DNA of 64,000 nt from Ceratothoa steindachneri (GCA_963969495.1 OZ018323.1:76036920-76100919); one strand, 5' to 3'; shown: positions 1 to 13,460, counted from the first letter of the stretch. The notes: a model not told the origin generated them from the sequence alone. A program made the numbers and translations.

Positions 1-1583
1 AGAAAATCGGGAAATGTTGGGCGATAAGAACGCCATGGGGGCACGTGGGAAGCATGAGTTTCAATATGTGATAGAAGCGAGACGCGGCGGCCTTAGGCAA
101 TTCTATCACAATCGACGTATATCAAATTTAATTAAATTACTCCAAAGTTTTGTTATATCAGCCACTCTCTACAAATTGAAGGAACACCTTCACAAAATTT
201 AACAGAGCAATAAATAGAGTGGCTTCTGGGAAGGAGAGAAAAAAAAATTAAGAATAGAACATGAAATCCAATATATATATATAAAAACATCTCCCTATCC
301 ACACACACATTCTGACAGAGGGAGGGAGAGGTCCCTAGAAAGGGGGTGGGAGGATGGCCCTACAAACATCCTCACATTCGCTCCACATCAGGTGTTTGCA
401 TTTTGTGGAGTCACGCATTAATAATTGATTTTATTACTAAAATTTAAGTTATCAAGATAATCTTCAGAATTTCAAGGATATTTATGATAAGAGGGTCATA
501 GACACACTACTTGTTGGCCCTTTGAAATTCATCTTTTTGGTGACTCTAACATAAAGACACAAGTTTTGACTAAATAGCTCTGTTACTCCTTCACATATAG
601 TTTGCTATATTTTTGAGTATTGTGGTAGAAAAATTCGACTAAGGTGATAATTTAGTTAAATGCATGACGTAATAGAAACAGAAAAGGGCATAAATTTAAA
701 ACATATTAATAACCAAATCATATATGTTAAACCTCGGAATAATGGAGTGGATATATTCCTTTTAAAATATTTTCGATGGCGCTTTCATGTTTTTTATATG
801 CGTTCGATAAATATTAATTTTGAATTACCTTTTCCGGCAGCGGTGGAAATACCACTGATAGAGAGGTGTACAAAGCAGAGCTAAAGCAATTATTAGGTTC
901 TGAAGTCTGTTTTGCTTCTTAATAACAGCAACATTGCTATTTGACTTATGACCAAAATAAGAGTTCTACTTTTTCGAACTCGCTTTCTAAAACCGAATAT
1001 TAATAATTCTGAGATAAATTCTAGATATCTTTTGCGTTTACTTTAACATGAAAATGCAAGAAAAGTTCTTGTCTCATATGAAAGCTCTTAGAAGCCGTAT
1101 TTTCTAAGTACTCTTAAATCGAGTGAAAGAACTTGATAAAATAAATAAGACCCTCAACATTTTCATTTAATTTAAATTGATGATAGAAATAACATTAGTT
1201 AAAGGACTCAGTTTCTCAGCCTTACTTGGGGTTATCAAGGTTAGACAATAAATTTGGGCTGAAAGATTAAAAAAAACAAAAATTCAATTCTAGACTGTAT
1301 TGTTACCAGCCAGCGATCCTTCCATCGCTTCGTTGCTCAAAACAGAAACACTGCAGATTACCAACCACTTGGGCAGTTTTGCAGCTAGACTAAAGGAAGA
1401 ACACCTACGAAATTATTTTATTCTCTTCCTTAATGAACTTAATGGATATAAAGAAGTAAAGGAATAAAATTACAATGTTCATGAGAAAAATAAAAACCTT
1501 TAATATACACTCATTCTTAAAAATATGATAAAATTTCAAATTATGAAAAGGCTGAATGATTATTAACATTAATATCTGGAATT
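1..1583. other. AT-rich DNA with no recognised feature
   Basis: No open frame here has codon structure or similarity that I recognise, and no repeat with a second copy in the window is visible. The short frames are interrupted and AT-driven. It may be old, decayed repeat or intergenic DNA. Confidence 0.5.
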
Positions 1584-1832
1584 TTAGTGTAAACATTGGT
1601 TTGCATGATTGCAACCATAAATATTTACCCCTAAATGATTCAAAATTAAACCCCATCTGTGCAATGTTTAATGACATTCTTGTTAATGAAAGGTTGGCAC
1701 TTGTTCTTCCTATACCCACGAGATTTTGTACAACCATATGAAAGATTTTTTTCCGGAAAATTAGATGTTTTTGACTTTCTATTATTTTATTTGTTCCACT
1801 TTCTCATAGTTTTGGCTAGGCTGAGTAATATT
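1584..1832 (+). repeat. dispersed repeat A, copy 1
   Basis: This roughly 250 bp segment recurs in inverted orientation at 12866-13100 with scattered substitutions and small indels. Shared landmarks run from TAGTGTAAAC at one end to GGCTAGGCT at the other. Both copies can be read as a hydrophobic peptide containing LLFYLFHFLIVLARLSN, but neither frame is long or has a supported start, so I treat it as a non-coding dispersed repeat. Its class is unknown. Confidence 0.7.
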
Positions 1833-2011
1833 CCGTACCTCGGACCGGCTATTAGAGGGAAAAAAAGTTTTACCAGAAATCGGTAGTTAGAAGAATTTTG
1901 TAGCTTGCCCTTCTCCAGACCGTTTTTTTCCTTGCGGTTCTGTTTTCTTTGAAGGCTCTGATGTGACGTCAGAACTTTAAAACTTGGAAGAAATACACAT
2001 ACTTTGGCGAA

Positions 2012-2968
2012 ACGTAGGAGGACTTAGACAATTGTATCATTCAAAAGAGAATGTAAAACAACATAAGTGTTTTAGATTTCGTTAGAATCGGCCGAATAGT
2101 TACAATGTTATTACAAAAACGAAAAATTAAGCAAAACGGGGACCGACCGACCGTCGACATAGTGAGATGTAGTGTCGCTCGCAACTAGCCTCATAAACGA
2201 CTAAAAAAAATTTTTAATTAATCACTGTTCTTTCGAATATTTACAAAAAGAGAGGCAATACTATAAGGGAACAGTGCTGTTTTTAGAGCACTTATCCATT
2301 AGGTTTCCAATACCTCAAATGTTATTTTGGTTCAAAACGTAGACATTATAAGACTTCATACAACTTCAGAGTATTCATTTTTGAGGTTTCTTTGAGTGTC
2401 TTATTCCGTTATTACGATGTGGTCCCTAGCCCTATAAGTCATAATTTTTAGTCGCGTGCGAGTCTAGTCGCGAGCGACTCTACATCTCACTATGTGGGTC
2501 CCCGTTTTGCTTTTTTTGGTAATAACATTATAACTATTCAGCTGATTCTAACTAAATTTGAAACCCTTTTTTTGTTTTATATTCTTTTTCGAATGATATA
2601 ATTACCAAATTCCTCCCAATGTTAGCCCTGGAATTATTTTGTTTTTACAATAACATCATAACTATTCGGCTGATTCTAAAAGAAATTGAAAGCCTTATGT
2701 TGTTTTACATTTTCTTTCAAATGATACAATTGACAAGGTCCTCCTAAGGTTAGCCCGGGAATTATTTGGGAGGCAATAACATCATAACGATTAGGCCGAT
2801 TCTAACGAAATTTGAAACCCTTATGTTGTTTTACATTCTCTTCCAAATGTTAGAATTGCTAAGGTTGTCCCAAGGTTAGTCCATAAATTATTGAAAGTTT
2901 TGAAGGTCGTAAGCTCATAAATCAGAATAAGTGAGACCACGTGAATATTTGGTCAGCAGTCCTTGTTT
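2012..2968. mobile_element. foldback element FB1 (compact, both arms)
   Basis: Two long arms face each other: 2012-2214 and 2455-2968. The arms share inverted blocks, including CAAAACGGGGACC...ATAGTGAGATGTA on the left and its reverse complement at about 2483-2513. The outer part of each arm is built of subrepeats of about 120 bp; the right arm has roughly three, starting near 2519, 2637 and 2771, each carrying a version of AACATCATAACTATTCGGC. The left arm is shorter, so it looks outer-truncated. The right terminus (GGTCAGCAGTCCTTGTTT) is shared with the element ending near 31426, and its reverse complement resembles the left end of the element starting near 10175. No transposase frame lies inside, so it is non-autonomous. 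Long inverted arms made of direct subrepeats are the hallmark of foldback transposons. Confidence 0.7.
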
Positions 2969-3119
2969 TTCATTGAATATTATTATTTTGCGGGTTTGTT
3001 TTCTTATTACTATTAAGGTATTAAAGGATATAATACGTGTTGCAATATCATACAAAATAATAATAGACGGAAGAAACAATCATACTTACTCGAGTGACAG
3101 CGTTGAAATCGATTGACGG

Positions 3120-3589
3120 GGGCAACGTATACAAGCATTTTCTAAACAATAACTCTACTGACCGGTGCCGCTAAACCTCAATCCTCACTGCTGCTCAACA
3201 CCTTAATCACCCTTGGAGCAAATCATGACCTCCCAGCCAACCTCAGAATCTGCCACAACAATACAACTTCACGACTAACGAGCTTTTCGCTAACTGCCGA
3301 CGAACAGGTGGAGTTTCTTCCTTCTTAGCTGGGTCAAACAGCTCATTCCAACATTGCCAAACCACAACATTCTTTGTTGTGCTTCCCTATAACTACACGC
3401 CCCCTTAATCAAAAAACCATTACTCAGGCCCCCAAACTAAATTTATTAATTAATGATTAATTTAGGAATAACCTTTAACAACAATAACTCAAAACCTTAA
3501 GAATAAGAAAACAAAATTAAGGGACATTTAAGCAACAGAGTCATCCACCCAGAGAGGGGCTCCCCATACTCTCTCTGGATTTCGCCATT
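3120..3589. other. flank of the minus-strand LTR element, no gene seen
   Basis: This stretch follows the 3' side (minus sense) of the LTR pol remnant and may hold its 3' untranslated region or LTR. I could not find a second copy in the window to define LTR borders, and no coding frame is evident. Confidence 0.35.
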
Positions 3590-4500
3590 CACAATGGCCT
3601 GCACCACTCCCTTTTTCATCATCTTCAGCTTGTGGTGGCTCTTCTTCACTTCCCTCTACCACTTTGGGGTGGGAGGGTATGATCCTTTGTGCTCTAAGCT
3701 ATTCTTGAACATGTCTTGGCATACCATCTATCGACACATTATTCTCAGAGTTGATTATCTTAACTACTCATTTTGCCAATGGGACGTACAACGAGCATAC
3801 ACCGGTTTCACCCAAACTCCCCCCCCCCCAGTCTTACAGATGAAATCTCTCCTTCCCCAACCTTAGGGGGCACTGCGGCAGGGTGTATACAATCGTATTG
3901 GAATACCAATTTATAGTGTACTGATTGTTCATCTTGTCTAGACCTAGGGGACATGTTATACCAAAAGACAGCATCCAACAGGCTAATACCATCTCGTTCG
4001 GACATCGCTTTAATCGTTCTATGATGCCTCTCTACTATCTCATTGCCACCTGGTCGATATACAGATATGAAAAAACGGTGAACATTCAACTTGCTGAGAA
4101 GCCGTCCCAGTGACTCTGACCGGAAAACCGTGGTATTGCCCATCAAAAGATCGTTTACTGAACCCCTCTCTAAAAACAAGTTATTGTCTACTGTCGTTAT
4201 ACACTCAACAGATTCCCTCTTAAGCTCCTTCCGATGGCAAATCTTCCTAGTCTATAATCTACGATGTCCACATATGCCATTTGTCTATAGTGGGCGACAT
4301 CTACAGTTAGCTTCTTCCACTTCTCCCGTACCCCCACGTTCTCCTCTACGATGCACCACAGGAGAAGGGTCAATCGTTTGGCACCTCTCACAGCTTCTCA
4401 CCACCGCACTTCTGGTTACCGTGGACTCTATCTTCTTAGCTAAAAACAATGAACGGTCAACTCTTAAATGCTAGATATCATGAATCTCTTTCAGGTCAAC
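3590..4500 (-). pseudogene. LTR retrotransposon integrase (decayed)
   Basis: Read on the minus strand, this segment carries the integrase part of an LTR-retrotransposon polyprotein, which would insert the element's cDNA into the genome. At about 4380-4400 lies the CxxC half of the N-terminal zinc finger (CERCQTID). The frame 3808-4179 has the end of the catalytic core, with GGNEIVERHHRTIKAM followed by the FWYN motif (VFWYNMSPR); the E of IVERHHR is the presumed third acidic residue. A charged, proline-containing tail follows to about 3590. Frames are broken by several shifts and stops. It continues the same element as the RNase H and RT segments at higher coordinates. Confidence 0.75.
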
Positions 4501-5033
4501 TGCTGCTGCACATATGGTTCAATCTCTCCTCGTGAGATCTTCCTCTTTAGTTGCCAGCCACCCTTTCTTCACTCTAGTTAATGCACTGGCTTTATTATTT
4601 GATGGTGGGACAAGAATGACTACTATCCTTAGGTTAAACTCCTCATTCAAAATTTTCAGCATGTACAGACATCTCTTGGTTATTATTTCTGCAGCCCCAT
4701 TCATTTGGATTCTCTTCTCCTCTGTCAGAGCACCTTTCACCCATCCATGCACTGTTGCGAAATCCGTCATCAAGTTAATCTGTATCAAGCCCTATCTCAA
4801 TGATAAGTTAACCCTTTTCAAAATTGGCTCCAACTCTGCTACATTGATATGATTATAATCACTTTCCTTTCTTAGCCAGGCAGCATCCACTACTGCACAT
4901 CCGTCGATCTCAATTAACCCCCAGAAGCGATACTACTAGCATCGCACCACACAACACCACTGTCTTTCTTCGGAACATACCAGCTCCCCTTTACTGCGCC
5001 TGTCCTTCGGACTTATTCCAATACTTCTTCCTA
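4501..5033 (-). pseudogene. LTR retrotransposon RNase H (decayed)
   Basis: Minus-strand remnant of the RNase H domain, which would remove RNA from the RNA-DNA hybrid during reverse transcription. Near 4940-4960 the translation reads VVWCDASS, the first catalytic Asp motif. At about 4850 comes NHINVAELEPILK (the Glu motif), and the frame 4519-4788 holds LMTDFATVHGWV with the third Asp, then NNKASALTRVKKGWL, the usual link to integrase. At least one in-frame stop separates the motifs. Position between RT and integrase matches the order RT-RH-IN. Confidence 0.75.
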
Positions 5034-5850
5034 TTATTCCCATTGTTTTCTCTCCCACCAAGGCATCCTATCTTGTTCACTTCGCTCTACTCTTAATATA
5101 GCTACAAGCAACTCGCAGCCATCCAGCCAGGTGGTAGTGTCCGACACACTTGCCACATACAGAGAACTAATACCCCATTGAGAGATTTTACAATACGCAT
5201 GGCAGCTCATTCCGCCTAAAATAAATGAGCTCACCTTTCTCATTCCTTTGAAGCTAAAGTCCAAGTGCTGCTCCTCCATCCAAAGGCTCTGGCGGCTTTG
5301 TAACCAGAACAAACCTATTTAAGAGGCTAATTAATTCTTTAGCAGACACCAGTGACTCGTCCACCAAGATGTCACCAATGTATGAGTTTGTAGCTAGCTG
5401 TATCCTCTCTGACTTAGCGAGCGCCGTTTTCAGGATTTTTTTTATGACGCGTGGTGCACAGTTTAGCCCAACCGTGTCAAGCAAACCATTGTGCCCCTAT
5501 ACTTGATTAGTTGATATTTGCATAATTCATTTGCAATCTTTATTTGCAGATAAGCGGATTTAAGATCAACAAGAGTCGCATTTCCTTCCACCTGCTCCAC
5601 TCAAGCATAACCTCACTTCTCACATCAGTCATCTCATCTTCCATGCGACTCTTTCCATATGCATAAAACTCTCAATAATAAAAAAACGACGTACCTTTCT
5701 CTTAGTCAGCTTCTCAACTGCCATTAGCGGCAGAAGCCCACTTTCAACCTCCTCCTTCCAAGGTATAAGAATACCTTCATCTATCCAGTGCTTCTTTTTT
5801 AAACTCTTCTTTTTTCCTCTGTGTCAACTGTTTGTCGTAGCCAGAGATTG
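5034..5850 (-). pseudogene. LTR retrotransposon reverse transcriptase (decayed)
   Basis: Minus-strand reverse transcriptase. From high to low coordinates: DEGILIPWKEEVESGLLPLM near 5700-5790 (RT entry region), then the frame 5254-5484 with GLNCAPRVIKKILK and the active-site box, here YIGDI instead of the expected Y-[IV]-D-D-I. The loss of the first Asp of the pair would abolish polymerase activity. The following LVTKPPEPLDGG and LGL are typical of this retroelement lineage. Stops and frameshifts occur between motifs. I cannot decide between BEL/Pao and Ty3-type from these fragments. No gag or protease was found upstream. Confidence 0.75.
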
Positions 5851-5992
5851 CGTTTTTAAACACAGGTGGTTTATCTGCTTTTCAGTACTATTTCACAGTC
5901 CAATAGCTGCAATCAAATCTCGCTATAAAATCCTTATCTTTAATTAAACACTCTCTGCCTTTTTCTCCATAGCTTCTTTGTGTATTTTTTGG

Positions 5993-6150
5993 GGGGAATA
6001 TAGAAAATTTCCTTTATATGCATAGGAACTTTGTTTGCTAAGCATTATTATGTAAAGTCTTCATTAACAGAAATTTCTTAAATTTGAACTTCAACATCAG
6101 GATTTTGCTTTTCGTTTCTAAATAGATTTTAATTTTAAAGTTCACATCAT
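5993..6150 (+). repeat. direct repeat B, copy 1
   Basis: A 158 bp sequence beginning GGGGAATATAGAAAATTTCC recurs in the same orientation at 8469-8625 with about ten differences. The copies are about 2.48 kb apart. They could be two insertions of a short element or terminal repeats of a decayed one; no inverted ends were found. Confidence 0.8.
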
Positions 6151-7759
<1,609 letters not shown>

Positions 7760-8468
7760 AAACAAACTAGAGGCGATGTAATAACTAAAATATATCAGAT
7801 AATAACTTCTGACTAAATTAGAAGAATGTCCCAGTCGTAAAGAAAGACGAAATTTTGCTTCTATTTAGGTGCACTAAAAAAGTTAAACAACCCGAAGACA
7901 GTTCCATTTTAGGTACGAAGAAAAAGATCCCCTTAATCTTCTTTGCCTTTCAGATTTATGGCCTACATATCTTCGGCTTTCACATGAACTCATACTCAAC
8001 AAATCTTGGTTAGAAAGTAAAATCAAGATACCGAAGGAAAAACAAGGAGTATCTGCCCTTTGTCTACCAGGTCACTTAGATGAAGTCTTTTTGAGTCTTT
8101 CAAAATGGTAAGATGCCGACATATTAAAAAAAAAATCATAAGTAACATATTTATAAAGAAATATGATGTTTATGTTTTTAATTTAACTAACTAATAGTAA
8201 CTTCATCTTTTTCTCAACTTAATCGAGGTAGGAATCAATTTTTCTAGTAGGAAGAGGTATGAAGAATTAGGAATCACGGTAAAGCGGTACATTTTAATCT
8301 TTACTACTTTCTTCCATCTTTGTAATTTTATTTAAGTATTTGGTCAATGAGTCTATTTTGTGTTTGTTTATATTTCCGAATGTTTGTACGTATAAGCTAT
8401 TATTGCTCATTGGTTTGTTTTCCTCAAGAGTGTAAACAAATTTTTTTGGTTTTTAGTGTATTTTGGTT

Positions 8469-8625
8469 GGGGAATATAGAAAATTTCCTTTATATACATA
8501 GGAACTTTGTTTGATAAGCATTATTATTTAAAGTCTTCATCAACAGAAATTTCTTAAATTTGATCTTCAACATCAGGATTTTGCTTTTAGTTTCTAAATA
8601 GGTTTTAATTTTAAAAATCACATCA
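8469..8625 (+). repeat. direct repeat B, copy 2
   Basis: Second copy of the 158 bp repeat at 5993-6150, in the same orientation and somewhat diverged (for example TGCATAGG there, TACATAGG here). Confidence 0.8.
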
Positions 8626-8784
8626 CATCAAAGTTTTCTCACGTGCCAATATTTGACTAAAAATAATTAGCGATAAAAATGCGAAATTATCCAATTTAAT
8701 TCTTAAATTCTTTTTCTCCACAGTTTGATCCCTCCATGAATTCAAGTGGGGGTGGGGTTAAGAGGGTGGTCACTCAGCGTGTAG

Positions 8785-9115
8785 AGTATAATAATGATAA
8801 TAATAATACTAAAGTTTAATAAATTTGATAACAACTTTTAGTTTAATTGTTGATTTAGATTTAATCTCCAGATGACCAAATATTTAATTAGGATTTCAAA
8901 CAAATTAAAATTAAATGTTAAGTAAATATTTCATAAATCTGAGATTAAATCTAAAAAAGCAATAATAATAATAATAGTAACACTTGTTACTCTAATATTG
9001 CCGTCATTTCTTATGGCATGGGTACACTATCAATAATAATAATAATAGTGAATTCACTGTTGCCGTCATTTTTTTCTATCATAGCATGAATATATTGTAA
9101 TAATGATGCTTAAAA
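8785..9115. repeat. AAT-type microsatellites and a diverged tandem pair
   Basis: Short ATA/AAT trinucleotide runs occur at about 8790-8815, 8961-8980 and 9033-9048. A sequence containing TTGCCGTCATTT occurs twice, near 8998 and 9061, each followed by a variant of CATAGCATG/GGCATGGG, which suggests a local tandem duplication. A small inverted pair (GATTTAGATTTAATCTC near 8852 and GAGATTAAATCTA near 8941) encloses about 75 bases. Confidence 0.6.
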
Positions 9116-10169
9116 ATTACAAGGAAAAGATAGTTATTTTACTTAAAATATACATATTATATTAAACAGAATTGAATCTTTACCAATTTAAGCAGAGGAC
9201 AATAAATCCAAGCTAGAGAAAGAAAAATTGCGGACCTTTTTATTTATTTACCATCAATGAGACTTCTGCTGCTGCTTCGTTGATAACATATAATTTATAA
9301 CAGGTTAAACACCATTCGGTTGCTATATAAAAGAAGTTGGAGGTGCATTTATTTAGTTTTCTTAAGTTAAGCATTTGGCTCGCGTGCCGGTAAGCAGTCG
9401 TTGGCGTGCCAAGGGTTGCCCGGGCCTGGTCTTGGTAATCCAAGCCGAATGATAAGTTTGAAAATAGAAATTTATGGGAGTAGTTGTCTTTAACATTCCT
9501 GGGTAAGAGCGTCTTTGATCAGTCTCATTGATCGCTTTAGGTAAAGTATTGATGTTCTTGAGGAAGTGTCTAAGTTGACTTCTAATAATTTGGAGGGTTT
9601 TAAGGTCTACGAAATTATTCGTAAGGCCTTTGAGCTATATATTAACAAAATAAGATAATTGCGACAAAATTTAGCAAACATCTAGAACAGGGAAGGTTGT
9701 GTAATCCAATCAAGGAAGAGAATTTATGTAATTCATCTACGAAAAGAGACATAAAAGAAATAGGGATACCTAAAAATTAGTTGATGAGGCCAAACAAAAA
9801 ACTAAAGTTTAAATGTTGTTATATATAAACTAATTCATTTATTAAAGATATTATACATATACTGAATATACGAGTATATGTGTATCAGATAAGTTTTAGC
9901 CAAATGAATCGAATCAACTTCTAATGAGATATAAAAAGAGAAGTGAAAAAAAAATTCATCAATAAAAACGTAATTGTTATGAGTGCGAACGAACTTAGCA
10001 GAGATAGAATAAGCCAAGGTCACTAAATTGCTGACTTAAGTACAAAAGAACTCGAATGACAAACTTCTAATAATAATGGGAGTCGACGCAGTGGTTGAAA
10101 TAAAACGAAATAGAGTGGAGAGAGAGGAGAAAATGAATTGCATATATTAAGAGTGCGTAATAAAACCGG
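9116..10169. other. AT-rich DNA, no feature recognised
   Basis: No coding frame of convincing length, no RNA gene and no repeat with a second copy in this window was recognised here. Confidence 0.4.
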
Positions 10170-10174
10170 CTTAG

Positions 10175-12350
10175 AACAAGGTCTACATAGCAAAAAGTCG
10201 CGTGCTCTCACCTATAATGATTTATGACCTTAGGACCCTTAAAACCTTCAATAATTCAGGGACTAACCTTGGGATGTCCTTGTAAATTATAGCATTCGAA
10301 AGATAATGTAAAACAACATAATGATTTCAAATTTCGTTAGTATCGGCCGAATAGTTATGATGTTATTGCCAAATAATTGCCAGGATAACCTTGGGAGGAA
10401 TTTGGCAATTATATCATTAGAAAGAGAATGTAAACAACATAAGGGTCTCAGATTTCGTTAGTATGTGCCGAATAGTTATGATGTTATTTCCAAAACAAAA
10501 TTATTCCCGGGATTACCTTGGGTTGTGGTGTTGGTATAGGTGGTGGTGGTGGTGTAGTTGGTATATATGGCGGTGGTTGTTGTGGTGTAGGTGGCGGTGG
10601 TGTAGGTTGTGTTGGTGTAGGTATCGGTGGTAGTGCTTTAGGTTGTGGCATTGTAAGTGGTAGTGGTGGTGTAGGTGTTGTAAGAGGTGGTAGTGGCGTA
10701 GGTGGGAGTGACGTAGGTGATGTGGGTCTTAGATTTCGTCAGTATGTGCCGAATAGTTATGATGTTATTTCCAAAACAAAATTATTCCCGGGATTACCTT
10801 GGGTTGTGGTGTTGGTGTAAGTGGTTGTAATGTAGGTCTCTGTGGTGTAGGTGGTGGTAGTGTAGGTAGCGTTGGTGTAGGTATAGGTGGTAGTGCTTTA
10901 GGTTGTGGCATTGTAAGTGGTAGTGGTGGTGTAGGTGTTGTAAGAGGTGGTAGTGGCGTAGGTGTGAGTGACGTAGGTGGTGTTGGTGTAGGTGGTGTTG
11001 GTGTAGGTGCAGGTGATAGTGGTTTAGGTTGTGATGGTGGTGTAGGTGATGTAAGAGGTGGTGTATGTGGCGGTGGTGGTTATGGTGTAGGTGGTGGTGG
11101 CGTAAGTGGTGTTGGTATAGGTATAGGTGGTAGTGCTTTAGGTTGTGGCATTGTAAGTGGTAGTGGTGGTGTAGGTGTTGTAAGAGGTGGTAGTGGCGTA
11201 GGTGGTAGTGACGTAGGTGATGTTGGTGTAGGTCCAGGTGATAGTGGTTTAGGTTGTGATGGTGGTGTAGGTGATGTAAGAGGTGGTGTTTGTGGCGGTG
11301 GTGGTTGTGGTGTAGGTTGTGGTTTTGGTGTAGGTGGTGATGGCGTATGTGTTTTTAGTGTAGGTATAGTTGGTAGTGCTTTAGATTGTGTCATTGTAAG
11401 TGGTAGTGGCGTAGGTGGTGTTTGTGTAGGTGCAGGAGATAGTGGTTTAGGTTGTGATGGTGGTGTAGGTGATGTAAGGGGCGGTGCATGTGGTGGTGTG
11501 TAGGTGGTGCAGGTGGGAGTGGTCTAGGTGGTGGTGAAAGAGGTAGTGTAAATAGTGGTGGTGGTGGTGCAGGTGGTGTTTGTGTAGGTGGTGTTGGTGC
11601 AGGTGGTGTTTGTGTAGGTGGTGTTGGTGTAGGTGGTAGTGATGTAAGGATATCGCTGGTGTAGGTGGCGGTGTGTATGTTGTGGTGGTGTAGGTCGTGG
11701 CGTTATAGTTGATAGTGGTGTAGATAGTGATGGTGTTGTATCTAGTGATATTTGTGTAGATATTGCTGTAGGTGGTGGTGGTGGTATAGGTGGTGGTGGT
11801 GCAGGCATCGGTGGTGTAGGTGGTGGTGGATGTAAGTGGTAGTGGTGTAGGCGGTGGTGGTGTAGGCAGTGGTGGTGTAGGCGGTGGTGGTGTAGGCAGT
11901 GGTGGTGTGGGCGGTGGTGGTGGTGGTGTAGGCGGTGGTGGTGTAGGCGGTGGTGGTGTAGATGGCGTAGGTAGTGGTGGTGGTGTAGGTGGTGGTGGTA
12001 TAGGTGGTGTTGGTGTAGCTGGTGGTGTTGTATGCAGTGTAAGTGATGGTGGTGTAGGTGGTGTTGGTTTAGGTGGTGTTGGTGTTGTAGGTGGCTTAAG
12101 TGGTGTGGGTGGCATAGGTGGCGTAAGTGGTGTAGGTGGTGGTGGTGTAGGTGGTTTAGTTTATGTAGGTGATGATTTGAAAGAGAATGTAAAACAACAA
12201 AAGGGATTCAAACTTTGTTAGAATAGACCGAATAGTTACAATGTTATTACAAAAACAAAAAAAGTAACACGGGGACTAATCAACCGACGACACAGTGTGA
12301 TGTAAAGTCGCCCGCGATTAGACTCAAACGCGACTAAATACGTGTTAAAT
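10175..12350. mobile_element. foldback element FB2, left arm with expanded minisatellite
   Basis: The left end (ACAAGGTCTACATAG...GTCGCGTGCTCTCACC) is the reverse complement type of the right ends of FB1 and FB3. It is followed by subrepeats of about 121 bp (TTTCGTTAGTAT...GCCGAATAGTTATGATG near 10331 and 10452, and again near 10733). Each subrepeat ends in CCCGGGATTACCTTGGG or similar, and at this junction a G/T-rich minisatellite takes over until about 12170. The arm then resumes with GAATAGTTACAATGTTATTAC and the inner block ACGGGGAC...GTGTGATGTA, matching 2100-2170 of FB1. The opposite arm is missing, so the element is half-deleted. No transposase is encoded. Confidence 0.65.
10518..12170. 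repeat. G/T-rich GGTGGTGTAGGT-type minisatellite
   Basis: About 1.65 kb of degenerate repeats built from GGTGGT, GGTGTAGGT and GGCGGT, with very little C on the plus strand. A higher-order unit is visible: GGTAGTGCTTTAGG recurs near 10628, 10888, 11128 and 11372 (spacing about 240-260). A 281 bp unit including foldback subrepeat sequence is repeated at the 5' edge (10518 versus 10799). Because the unit is a multiple of three, glycine/valine-rich frames open on the plus strand (10518-10820, 10799-11503, 11820-12221) and threonine/proline-rich ones on the minus. They have no supported start, shift frame and share no domain, so I regard them as by-products. Confidence 0.9.
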
Positions 12351-12865
12351 TAAACATATGAAAGGCAAGTATTAGAGAACGAACCCACCAACAAAACAAA
12401 CAAAGGAAAATGTGATATGAAATAGGATATTATTGAGAAATAATTCATTATATTTATTAGTAAATGTGTCCATGGGAATCGTAAAAAAACTAAGATAATT
12501 ATTAGTTTCGGAAACAACGAATAATCACAGATAATGGTAGTAAAAGAAGATAGTAACGGTAGATTAATTCGGGTAGAATGACGTAACTTGTGCTTACAGC
12601 GATGAGAACAGACGGATAGAGACGAATGAAGGAGTCAGTGCTCACGCGGGGACTCCTTTTAAAATAGAAAGCGACTGAGCTTTGAAACTGAGAATAAACA
12701 TTTGGACGAACATACATTTATCGTTCAAGGCCACGAGACACTGAGGCAAGGAATAAAACTCTATGGCAGAAAACTGTTACATAGGGAATCTCCCTTGAAC
12801 TGGGGGAATATAATTGAATTATAAACAATAAAGAAAATGAAAGATAAATGTATCCCGTAAGAGAG

Positions 12866-13100
12866 ATTACTTAGCCTAGCCAAAACTATGAGAAAATGGA
12901 ACAAATAAAATAGTAGACAGTCTGAAACATCTAATTTTTCGGGAAAAATAAATTCTTTCATACGATTGTATATAAGAACAACGGATGCCAACTATTCATG
13001 AATAGGAAGGTCATTATACATTGAACGAATGGTGGATATTTCTTAATCGTTTAGGGGAAAAGAGTTATGGTTGCAAACATCCAAACCACTGTTTACACTA
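12866..13100 (-). repeat. dispersed repeat A, copy 2 (inverted)
   Basis: Reverse-complement copy of the repeat at 1584-1832. The shared order of short blocks is preserved over the whole length, with small indels. The 12351-12865 interval before it contains no feature that I recognise. Confidence 0.7.
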
Positions 13101-13230
13101 TCGAACGGAGCATCTTTTTCATGTATTTCGCGTATCTTGTCTCCGAATTAAACTGTTCTTCGGCCATCACCGGTTTTGAAAACGATAAATCTTTTGGAAG
13201 AGCACCGCTTTTGCCGATCCCTAACATATT

Positions 13231-13460
13231 TTAATTTCCAGGAGCCGTATTTATTTGGCTCTCCTCTTTAAAACTAGGAATATTTGGAGCAACCCTTTCT
13301 TGGCTCTCCATCCTTAAATTAAGGATTCTTGGGGGAGCCCTTTCTTGTCTGTCCAAGGTGGTTTCTACTCTGGTCGCACATATTACTCTCAGACCCTCAA
13401 TTAACTCAATTATGCGCGATTCACTATTTAACACCGCAGCAAAAATCGCCCCATCCTCTC
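13231..13460 (-). pseudogene. downstream part of minus-strand LTR element C
   Basis: The minus frame here (REDGAIFAAVLNSESRIIEL...) is the continuation of the protein interrupted by the solo LTR at 13461-14764. Removal of the LTR and one copy of its 5-bp duplication would rejoin this segment to the one ending at 14770. The function of this region, downstream of the protease-like domain, is not recognised, and no reverse transcriptase follows in the window. The first residues of the open frame are contributed by the LTR itself. Confidence 0.5.

Noticed and set aside
10799..11503. 234-residue glycine/valine-rich open frame (and the Thr/Pro-rich frames on the other strand)
   Set aside because: It is a translation of the GGTGGTGTAGGT minisatellite, shifts frame with the repeat, has no signal peptide or domain, and similar frames open on both strands.
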